Shown here in pieces: positions 40,866-47,561 of a stretch of 64,000 nucleotides of DNA. Origin of the DNA: Streptomyces sp. ICBB 8177 (lineage in GTDB: Bacteria > Actinomycetota > Actinomycetes > Streptomycetales > Streptomycetaceae). A program made the translations under genes and the position numbers. The DNA lies in the NCBI RefSeq assembly GCF_003144095.1, contig NZ_NSKH01000018.1, positions 565,965 through 629,964 of the forward strand, given 5' to 3'. Every line of letters starts with the position of its first letter. The stretch's first letter is position 1. The notes beneath the pieces are model-generated. The model searched no databases, was not told the DNA's origin, and was given only the letters and a program-made list of their open reading frames with translations.

Positions 40866-42325
40866 GTGCCCCGCTGCGGCTGCTGCCGGGCGGCGCGGAC
40901 GGCTCGGTGGAGAGCGCAGACCCGCTGCCGACGCTGCCGAGGCCGCGCCGAAGACCGAAGTGGGCCGCCCCCGACCCGCTGGACGAACTGGCCGAGCGCC
41001 TCGCGCAGGTGTGCGCCGGAGCCGTCCACCCGTACGAGATCGCCGCCGTGCTGGAGTCCGACGGGATCTCCGACGAGCAGATCACCGGGGTCTACGGACG
41101 CCGTGACCTGTTCGCGATCGCCGAGGAGTTGTACGCCCGCGTCCCGCGCCGCTACCCCCAGCCGCCGCCCGCGGACGACCCGTGGCGCGCGGACGTCGTG
41201 CGGTGCCTGCTGCGCGGCCTGGTCTTCGCCCTGCCCGGCGTGGCCTACGTCCTGGCGGGACACCTGCTGTCCGGACCGCCGGACGGCTACGGTCTGCCCT
41301 CCGCTACCGTGGCGCTGGCCGCCGCCGCGCTCACCGGCTGGGCGTGGAACCAGGCGCTCGCACACCGCGCCTACCTTTGGCTCGCCGCCGAGGGCCGCCG
41401 GGGAGCCGCCCGCTGCCTGCTCGCCGGCGCACCGCCGGGCGCGGCCCTCGCCTGCGGTGCCGCCCTCGCGCTGCCGGGTGGTGCCGGGACCGCGGCGTTC
41501 GTCGCCGGACAGGCGGTCTACCTCGCGGCGGCCACCGCGCTGCTCGTGCTCGGCAGTGAACGCGATCTGCTCGCCGCCCTCGCCCCGGCCGTGGCGGATG
41601 CGATCGTCCTTCCCCTCGCACACGCGCCGCAATGGGCCCGCACCGCCGCCCTGCTCACCTCCCTCACCCTGGCCGTGGCCGCCTCGGCTCGACGCCTCAC
41701 CACCGCCGCCCGCATCCCGGCCGAGTCCTGCGCTCGTCCTCGATCCCCCCTGCACTCCGTGCCGTTCGGGCTCTTCGGGCTCGCGGGCGGCGCGCTCACG
41801 CTGCTCGCCGTCTTCGGCGATGTCCTCGGTCGGGCCCCCGGCGCCTCGGTGCACGGACCGCTCGCCGTCGCCCTCACCCTCAGCATGGGACCGGCCGAAT
41901 GGTCGCTGTACCGCTACCGCTCCCGTGCGCTGGCCGCCCAGCGGAGCACATCGACACCGGGCGCGTTCCGGCGCCGTGCCGCCCTCGTCCTGCTGGGTTG
42001 CCTCGGCGGCTACCTCGCGGTGCTCGCCGCCTTGCTGCTCGCCGCCGCACTGCTGTGGCCCCCGGCCGCACCGCGTGACGTGGCGTCGGCCCTCGCGCTG
42101 CCCGCGCTCGGGGCGGTGCTGTGGCTGGCCCTGCTGCTCCAGGCGTTCGGCGTCGCGTGGTGGCCCGCGTCGCTGTGCTGCTTCGCCGCCTGCGCCGAAC
42201 TCGCGCTCACCGTGAGCCGGTCGGCGCCGCCCGACGCCGTTCGCGCCGTCACCGGGTGGTGTACGGCCGGGGTGCTCGCGCTGTTCGCCTGCGCCCTCCT
42301 GGGCCGCGTCACCGCCCACCGCTGA
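40862..42325 (+). CDS. Polytopic membrane protein coupled to the PelF-like transferase
   Basis: A membrane protein of 487 residues with about 100 cytosolic N-terminal residues (DELAERLAQVCAGAVHPYEI, then VYGRRDLFAIAEELYARVP) and about ten to twelve hydrophobic segments from residue 118 to the end. It starts at ATG 40862 inside the GT4 stop, so the two proteins are probably made in equal amounts. In Pel loci PelF works with PelG, a twelve-span transporter of the MOP/MATE class; position and topology suggest the same job here, exporting the growing chain. I see no sequence motif that proves PelG homology, so the role is inferred from context. Confidence 0.8.
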   Translation: MSAPLRLLPGGADGSVESADPLPTLPRPRRRPKWAAPDPLDELAERLAQVCAGAVHPYEIAAVLESDGISDEQITGVYGRRDLFAIAEELYARVPRRYPQPPPADDPWRADVVRCLLRGLVFALPGVAYVLAGHLLSGPPDGYGLPSATVALAAAALTGWAWNQALAHRAYLWLAAEGRRGAARCLLAGAPPGAALACGAALALPGGAGTAAFVAGQAVYLAAATALLVLGSERDLLAALAPAVADAIVLPLAHAPQWARTAALLTSLTLAVAASARRLTTAARIPAESCARPRSPLHSVPFGLFGLAGGALTLLAVFGDVLGRAPGASVHGPLAVALTLSMGPAEWSLYRYRSRALAAQRSTSTPGAFRRRAALVLLGCLGGYLAVLAALLLAAALLWPPAAPRDVASALALPALGAVLWLALLLQAFGVAWWPASLCCFAACAELALTVSRSAPPDAVRAVTGWCTAGVLALFACALLGRVTAHR

Positions 42326-42445
42326 ACCCGCTCCCGTACCGCCCGCACCGAGACCGGCGCGCGGCCGATCACCGCAACCCACCGTCGCGACCAGCGTCAC
42401 GCGACGGCCGAGTCCGCACCCCGCCAACCACCAGGAGGCCCCGTC

Positions 42446-43447
42446 GTGGGACAACCAACCGCCGTCGCCGTCACCGGAGCAGAGGGATTCATCGGCTCGC
42501 ACCTCGTCCACACCCTGGTCGCCACGGGACACCGGGTGCGCGCCATGGTGCAGTACAACTCCTTCTCCTCCTACGGCTGGCTGGAACTGCTGCCGCCCCC
42601 CGTGCTGGACCACGTGGAGGTCGTGCTCGGCGACGTGCGCGACGCGGCGTCCGTGGGCGACCTGGTCGCGGGCGCCGACACCGTCTACCACCTGGCCGCG
42701 CTGATCGCGATCCCGTACTCCTACCGGGCACCGCACTCGTACGTCGAGACCAACGTCACCGGCACCCTCAACGTCCTGGAAGCCGTCCGCAGGCAGGAGA
42801 TCCCGCGCCTGGTGCACACCTCCACCAGCGAGACGTACGGCACCGCGCGCACGGTGCCGATCAGCGAGGACCACCCCATCCACGCGCAGTCCCCGTACGC
42901 CGCGTCCAAGGCGGGCGCCGACCGGCTCGCGGAGAGCTACCACGCGAGCTTCGGCACCCCCGTCGTGACGCTGCGGCCCTTCAACACCTACGGACCGCGG
43001 CAGTCGATGCGCGCGGTCATCCCGACCGTCATCGGCCAACTCGCCGCGGGCGAACGCACGGTGACCCTCGGCGACCTGCGCCCCACCCGGGACTTCACCT
43101 ACGTCGCCGACACCGCCGCCGCGTTCGTCGCGGTCGGCACCGCGCCGCACGCGGCCATCGTGGGACGCACCTTCAACGCGGGCACCGGAGGCGAGACATC
43201 CGTCGGTGACCTGGTGGCCCTCATCGGCAAGGTGATGGACACCGAGGTGGAGGTGCGCGAGGACCACGACCGGGTCAGACCCACCGGCTCCGAGGTGATG
43301 CGGCTGGTCTGCGACGCCTCACTGCTGCGCGAGACCACCGGCTGGGCCCCCGCGCACACGCTGGAGGAGGGACTCGCCGCCACCGCGGAGTTCTTCCGCG
43401 ACCCGGCCAACCTGGCCCGCTACAAGACGACCATCTACAACGTCTGA
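42446..43447 (+). CDS. SDR-family NAD-dependent nucleotide-sugar dehydratase/epimerase (LegB-like)
   Basis: An extended short-chain dehydrogenase of 333 residues acting on a nucleotide sugar. The NAD-binding motif is VTGAEGFIGSHL; the active site has STSETYG and YAASK (Tyr-x3-Lys). VQYNSFSSYGWLELLP near residue 35 is characteristic of LegB-type UDP-GlcNAc 4,6-dehydratases, which make 4-keto-6-deoxy amino sugars, although UDP-hexose 4-epimerases are close relatives. RPFNTYGPRQS and RDFTYVADTA complete the fold. GTG or ATG starts are possible; GTG at 42446 has AGGAGG 7-8 bases upstream. The gap of 120 bases after the membrane protein holds no clear signal. Confidence 0.82.
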   Translation: MGQPTAVAVTGAEGFIGSHLVHTLVATGHRVRAMVQYNSFSSYGWLELLPPPVLDHVEVVLGDVRDAASVGDLVAGADTVYHLAALIAIPYSYRAPHSYVETNVTGTLNVLEAVRRQEIPRLVHTSTSETYGTARTVPISEDHPIHAQSPYAASKAGADRLAESYHASFGTPVVTLRPFNTYGPRQSMRAVIPTVIGQLAAGERTVTLGDLRPTRDFTYVADTAAAFVAVGTAPHAAIVGRTFNAGTGGETSVGDLVALIGKVMDTEVEVREDHDRVRPTGSEVMRLVCDASLLRETTGWAPAHTLEEGLAATAEFFRDPANLARYKTTIYNV

Positions 43448-43460
43448 CCTGGGGGAGACC

Positions 43461-44174
43461 GTGCACGCAGTGATCCTGGCCGGAGGCAAGGGCATCCGGC
43501 TGCGTCCCTACACCACCGCCCTGCCCAAGCCGCTGGTGCCCATCGGCGACCAGCATCCCATCCTGGAGATCGTCCTACGGCAGCTCGCCGGCGCCGGATT
43601 CACCTCCTGCACCCTGGCGATCGGCCATCTCGGGCACATCATCCGCGCCTACGTGGGCGACGGTTCGCAGTGGGGGCTGCACGTCGACTACGCCACCGAG
43701 GAGAGCCCGCTGGGCACCATGGGTCCGCTGCTGACCATGCTGGACCGGCTCCCCGAGCACTTCCTGGTGATGAACGGCGACGTGCTGACCGACCTCGACT
43801 ACGGCGACGTGCTGCGCCGCCACCGCCGCACCGGGCCGCCGCTGACCATCGCCACCTACCAGCGCCAGGTCTCCATCGACTTCGGCGTGCTGACCACCGA
43901 GGGCGACCAGGTCGTGGGATTCCACGAGAAACCCAGCATGGCCTACCGCGTCTCGATGGGCGTCTACGGGCTGTCGCGCTCGGCGCTGACCCGCTACGCC
44001 CCCGGCCTGCCGCTGGGCTTCGACGACCTGGTGCTCGACCTGCTGGCGGCCGGAACCCCGCCCGCCTCCTACGACTTCGACGGATACTGGCTGGACATCG
44101 GGCGCCCCGATGACTACGACCGGGCCAACGCGGAGTTCACCACCCGCCGCGGACTGCTGCTCAAGGGAGCGTGA
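43461..44174 (+). CDS. Sugar-1-phosphate nucleotidyltransferase
   Basis: A cytosolic enzyme of 237 residues that activates a sugar-1-phosphate with an NTP to form a nucleotide sugar. The N-terminal signature is LAGGKGIRLRPYTTALPKPL, with LVMNGDVLTDLDYG holding the metal-binding Asp and GFHEKPS and YWLDIGRPDDYDRAN as later conserved stretches. It lacks a C-terminal acyltransferase domain, so it is like short RfbA- or mannose-1-phosphate guanylyltransferase-type proteins; sugar and base cannot be told. It starts at GTG 43461 (GGGGGAG upstream), 13 bases after the LegB-like gene and 9 bases before the next SDR gene. Confidence 0.85.
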   Translation: MHAVILAGGKGIRLRPYTTALPKPLVPIGDQHPILEIVLRQLAGAGFTSCTLAIGHLGHIIRAYVGDGSQWGLHVDYATEESPLGTMGPLLTMLDRLPEHFLVMNGDVLTDLDYGDVLRRHRRTGPPLTIATYQRQVSIDFGVLTTEGDQVVGFHEKPSMAYRVSMGVYGLSRSALTRYAPGLPLGFDDLVLDLLAAGTPPASYDFDGYWLDIGRPDDYDRANAEFTTRRGLLLKGA

Positions 44175-44183
44175 ACCCACACG

Positions 44184-45149
44184 TTGCGCATTCTCGTTCT
44201 CGGCGCCTCGGGCTTCCTGGGCGGCCACGTCGCCGGGTACCTCGCCACCCTCCCCGGGGTGCGGGTGCTCGGCGGCGGCCGCGGCCCCGGCGCCGACCTG
44301 ACAGCGGACCTCGCCACCGTGCGGCCGGACGACCTGACGCGGCTGCTGGCCGACGCGGATGTGGGTGCCGTGGTCAACTGCGCCGGTGCGGTGGGCGGTG
44401 ACGCGGTCCGGCTCGCCGAGGTCAACGCCCGCGGCCCCGCCGTCCTGGCCGACGCCCTGCACCGCGCCGCGCCCACCGCCCGCCTGGTCCACCTCGGCTC
44501 GGCCGCCGAGTACGGGGCGGGTCCCGAAGGCGTGGCGGTGCGCGAGACCACGCCCGCCGCGCCGCTCGGCCCGTACGGCGCGACCAAGCTCGCCGGCACC
44601 CTCGCGGTGACCGGCTCGCCGCTGGACGCGGTCGTACTGCGGCTCTTCAACGTCCTGGGCCCCGGCGCGCCCGACTCGGGCCTGCCCGGGCGGCTCGCGG
44701 GGCAACTGCGCCGTCTCGCGCCTGGCGGGGTGGACGAGGGGGCCGGCGCGGTGCGGGTCGGGGACCTGTCCGCCCACCGGGACTTCGTGGACGCCCGCGA
44801 CGTGGCCAGGGCGGCGGCGCTCGCCGTCACCGTGCCCGGGCCGCTGCCCCGGGTCGTCAACGTCGGCTCCGGGCGCGCGGTGCGCATGCGCGAGGTCGCG
44901 CACGGGCTGGTGGCGGCGGCCGGATTCCGCGGGAGCGTCGAGGAGACGGCTGCGCACGGGTCCGCCCGTTCGGCCGCCGTCCCCTGGCAGTGCGCGGACG
45001 TGCGGACCGCGCGCCGTGCGCTGGGCTGGACGCCGCGGATCACGCTGGCCGACTCGCTGCGCGACATGTGGGCCCACGTCGCCTCAACGCCCTTGCCGGA
45101 CACCGGCGTTGCCGACACGAGTGCGCGTGCGGTCCCCGGCGCGGGCTGA
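44184..45149 (+). CDS. Second SDR-family nucleotide-sugar epimerase/reductase
   Basis: An extended SDR of 321 residues. VLGASGFLGGHVAGYLA binds NAD(P); HLGSAAEYG and YGATKLAG form the catalytic Ser and Tyr-x3-Lys sites; VVLRLFNVLGPG and RDFVDARDVARA follow. It is divergent from the first SDR of the cluster and lacks the YNS-type motif, so it probably carries out a different step (4-keto reduction or 4-epimerisation). The start used is TTG at 44184, 9 bases after the nucleotidyltransferase stop; the ribosome site is weak. Confidence 0.8.
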   Translation: MRILVLGASGFLGGHVAGYLATLPGVRVLGGGRGPGADLTADLATVRPDDLTRLLADADVGAVVNCAGAVGGDAVRLAEVNARGPAVLADALHRAAPTARLVHLGSAAEYGAGPEGVAVRETTPAAPLGPYGATKLAGTLAVTGSPLDAVVLRLFNVLGPGAPDSGLPGRLAGQLRRLAPGGVDEGAGAVRVGDLSAHRDFVDARDVARAAALAVTVPGPLPRVVNVGSGRAVRMREVAHGLVAAAGFRGSVEETAAHGSARSAAVPWQCADVRTARRALGWTPRITLADSLRDMWAHVASTPLPDTGVADTSARAVPGAG

Positions 45150-45159
45150 GCCGACGACG

Positions 45160-45837
45160 GTGACCGCCCGTCCCCGGCTGCTGGTCCCGCTCTACGTCCA
45201 TCCCGCGGCGGACCCCAGGGCCTGGCGGGCGGTCACCCGGCACGCGGCGCTGGTCCACGCCGTCGTGCTCAACGTCGCCGACGGTCCCGGTGAGCACGCC
45301 GACCCGGTCTTCGCCGACGCCGCCGCGGGGCTGCGGGCCGCGGGGGTGCGGCTGCTCGGCTACGCCGACATCGGGTACGGGCGCCGTGCGCTGCGCGAGG
45401 TGCTGCGCGACGTCCTGCGGCACCGCGCCTGGTACGGGGTGGACGGTGTCTTCCTCGACCAGGCCCCGGCGGGCGCCGCGGGGCTGAGGGGGGTGCGCTT
45501 GCTGGCGAGGGCGGCGCGGCTGCTGGGCGCGCAGTGCGTCGTGCTCAACCACGGCACCCATCCGGACCCCCGGTACGCGCGCCTGGCCGATCTGCTCGTC
45601 ACCTTCGAGGGCGGCTGGGACGCCTATCGCGAGGCCGTGGTGCCGGAGTGGACGGCGCTTCATCCGCCGGACCGCTTCTGCCACTTGGTGTACGACGTGC
45701 CGCCCGCCGCCCGGGACAGCGCGGCACGGATCGCCCTGGCGCGGGGCGCCGCCGTGCACTGCGCGGTGCCGGGACGCGGGCCCAATCCGTGGAGTTCGCT
45801 GCCGGTGCTGTTCGACGACCCGGCGGGAGGGGACTGA
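45160..45837 (+). CDS. Spherulation-specific family 4 (GH135/Sph3-like) protein
   Basis: A predicted TIM-barrel protein of 225 residues. LLVPLYVHPAADPRAW, AVVLNVADGPG, GYADIGYG, WYGVDGVFLDQAP and LLVTFEGGWDAY follow the order of the spherulin-4 family. The fungal member Sph3 (GH135) hydrolyses galactosaminogalactan during its synthesis. In Sph3 the active site contains an adjacent Asp-Glu pair and a later Glu; here these positions appear to be Asp 100-Gln 101 and Glu 150, so catalysis may be altered. No signal peptide or membrane anchor is seen. GTG at 45160 is preferred; in-frame GTGs at 45121 and 45127 overlap the preceding gene. It ends the EPS gene series. Confidence 0.75.
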   Translation: MTARPRLLVPLYVHPAADPRAWRAVTRHAALVHAVVLNVADGPGEHADPVFADAAAGLRAAGVRLLGYADIGYGRRALREVLRDVLRHRAWYGVDGVFLDQAPAGAAGLRGVRLLARAARLLGAQCVVLNHGTHPDPRYARLADLLVTFEGGWDAYREAVVPEWTALHPPDRFCHLVYDVPPAARDSAARIALARGAAVHCAVPGRGPNPWSSLPVLFDDPAGGD

Positions 45838-45888
45838 GAGCCGCGCCAAAGGGGTTCGCACCGGCAGCGCTTGGAGCCGGATGCCCGG

Positions 45889-45912
45889 CGGCGTCCCCGT
45901 TGGGGGGCGCCG
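45889..45912. terminator. Bidirectional terminator between EPS cluster and GH16 gene
   Basis: CGGCGTCCCC at 45889-45898 pairs with GGGGGCGCCG at 45903-45912 (one G-U) around GTTG. It sits between the convergent stops at 45837 and 45937 and can serve both strands. Confidence 0.6.
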
Positions 45913-45936
45913 TCAGGCACCGGACGTCCCGGCCGG

Positions 45937-47370
45937 TCAGGAGGTGAAGGTGAACCAGTTGACGTTCACGAAGTCGGCGCTCTGCCCGCTGGAGAAGGTG
46001 AGGTAGACGTTGTGGGTGCCGGTCACCCGCGAGATGTTCGCCGGGATCGTCCTCCAGTTCTGCCAACCGCCGGTGCTGCCGACCGAGAAGCTGCCGACCG
46101 GTGTGGCCGTGGGACTGTCGAGTCTGACCTGGACCAGGCCGCTCACCCCCGCCGCGGCCCCGGACGCCACTCTGGCGTCGAACTGCGTGGCGCCACCGGA
46201 GCCGAAGTCCACCCCGTTGTACTCCAGCCAGTCGCCGTTCGCGATCCAGCCCACGTCCTGGCCGCCACCGGAGTCGGAGCAGGCCTCGTCCTGCGTGCCC
46301 GACTGGGAGTTGTAGCTCTCCGCCTGGATCGTGCTGTACGCGCTCGGGCCGCCGGAGGGCGGCGGTGAACTGCCGCCGCCACCGCTGCTGAGCACCGACA
46401 CGTAGTCGATCAGCATCGGGGAGCCGGACTGCGTACCGGAGTTGGGCGTCGTGGTGCCCGCGACGCCGTTCGGGAAGCCGCCGCCCATCGCCAGGTCGTA
46501 GATGATGAAGACGCCGTGGGCGGTGGCGTTCGCCCAGGTGGCCGGGTCGACCTGGTTGGCGTTGACCGACCAGTACGGCTGGCCGTCCACGGACCAGGTG
46601 AGGGTCTCGGGGCTGACGCTGCGGTCCCAGTCGAGGGAGTAGGTGTGCCAGTTGCCGGGGCACGGGCTGCCGGGGCAGGTGGTCTTGCCGCCCAGACCGC
46701 TGGTCTCGTTGCACGGGCCGCCCGGGTCCACACCGCAGTGCAGGGTGCCGTACGCGAGGTTCTGCCCGTTGACGTCCTCCAGGATGTCGAACTCGCCGAC
46801 GCTCGGCCACGTACCGCCGTTGCGCAGCGGCGTGCCCAGGGTCCAGAACGCCGGCCAGTACCCGGCCGCGGCGGCGCCGGTCACGCTGGGCAGCTCGATG
46901 CGGCTCTCGATGCGCAGCTTGCCGCCGGCCGGGGGCTGGAAGTCGTCGCGCAGCGACTCGATGCGGCCCGAGGTCCAGTTGCCGTTGGCGTCGCGGACGG
47001 GGGTGATCTTCAGGTCGCCGTTGCCGTCGAGGGCCACGTTGCTGGTGCTGTTGGTCATCGTCTCTATCTCGCCGGTCCCGAAGTTCGAACCGGGTCCGGT
47101 GTCGAACTTCCAGTTGGCGGACGACGGCGAGGTGCCCGCGGCGCCGTTGAAGTCGTCCGACCAGACCTGCGTCCAGCCCGAGGGCGGTGGCGGGACGTCC
47201 GCCTGGGCGGAACCGGGAGCGGTCATGAAGGCGCCGACGAGCGCGGCGGCACCGGCGAGGGCCGCGACCGCCACGCGGCGGGGACGTCTGCTGCGGGCGC
47301 GGTGCCGGGTCGCGGGTCCGGGCGCGGGGGAGTGCGGCGCGGGCGGTGACGCCATGGGTGAGGGAGGCAT
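45937..47370 (-). CDS. Secreted GH16 beta-glucanase with CBM6
   Basis: An extracellular endo-beta-1,3(4)-glucanase of 477 residues. After a basic N-terminus (RHRARSRRPRRVAV) and a hydrophobic signal ending near GSAQADV, the GH16 domain runs to about residue 325. Its catalytic motif is GEFDILEDVNG, with nucleophile and acid/base Glu separated by four residues. A Gly-Ser-Pro linker leads to a CBM6 (residues about 345-477: IQAESYNSQSG, GWIANGDWLEYNGVDFG, and FVNVNWFTF at the end). ATG at 47370 has GGAGG 6 bases upstream. AGCGCT-type operator sites and a promoter lie just upstream, so it is probably sugar-induced. Confidence 0.9.
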   Translation of the reverse strand: MPPSPMASPPAPHSPAPGPATRHRARSRRPRRVAVAALAGAAALVGAFMTAPGSAQADVPPPPSGWTQVWSDDFNGAAGTSPSSANWKFDTGPGSNFGTGEIETMTNSTSNVALDGNGDLKITPVRDANGNWTSGRIESLRDDFQPPAGGKLRIESRIELPSVTGAAAAGYWPAFWTLGTPLRNGGTWPSVGEFDILEDVNGQNLAYGTLHCGVDPGGPCNETSGLGGKTTCPGSPCPGNWHTYSLDWDRSVSPETLTWSVDGQPYWSVNANQVDPATWANATAHGVFIIYDLAMGGGFPNGVAGTTTPNSGTQSGSPMLIDYVSVLSSGGGGSSPPPSGGPSAYSTIQAESYNSQSGTQDEACSDSGGGQDVGWIANGDWLEYNGVDFGSGGATQFDARVASGAAAGVSGLVQVRLDSPTATPVGSFSVGSTGGWQNWRTIPANISRVTGTHNVYLTFSSGQSADFVNVNWFTFTS

Positions 47371-47408
47371 GCGGTTCCTCCAGTCGTGGTGGGGGATCGA
47401 CCGCTCGC

Positions 47409-47437
47409 ACCATCTGCCATGTACCTGCCAGCGTCAA
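47409..47437 (-). promoter_or_regulatory. Candidate promoter for the GH16 gene
   Basis: On the minus strand, TTGACG (47432-47437) and GATGGT (47409-47414) are 17 bases apart. The predicted leader is about 32 bases. Confidence 0.4.
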
Positions 47438-47449
47438 GAGGTTACGCGA

Positions 47450-47460
47450 GAGAGCGCTCC
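47450..47460. promoter_or_regulatory. LacI-type AGCGCT box upstream of GH16 gene
   Basis: GAGAGCGCTCC with a perfect GAGCGCTC core (47452-47459), 12 bases upstream of the -35 element. Related to, but shorter than, the CebR box. Confidence 0.4.
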
Positions 47461-47484
47461 ATTTCTTTCGTTCCTTCGGGAGTT

Positions 47485-47498
47485 GAACGAGAGCGTTC
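47485..47498. promoter_or_regulatory. Second inverted repeat upstream of GH16 gene
   Basis: GAACG-AGAG-CGTTC, a 5-base inverted repeat 25 bases from the AGCGCT box and touching the terminator hairpin of the phospholipase gene. Possible second operator half. Confidence 0.3.
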
Positions 47499-47530
47499 CG
47501 GAGGCAGCGGCCGAACCGCTGCCTCCGGAA
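47496..47530 (-). terminator. 15-bp perfect hairpin after phospholipase C
   Basis: TTCCGGAGGCAGCGG at 47496-47510 pairs fully with CCGCTGCCTCCGGAA at 47516-47530 around CCGAA. It begins 31 bases after the phospholipase stop on the minus strand and should insulate the GH16 promoter. Confidence 0.7.
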
Positions 47531-47561
47531 CGGAGGTTGACGCCTCGTCAGGACACAGGCC

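Noticed and set aside
40862..42325. Firm PelG assignment
   Set aside because: Only position and topology support it; no sequence signature could be verified by eye.
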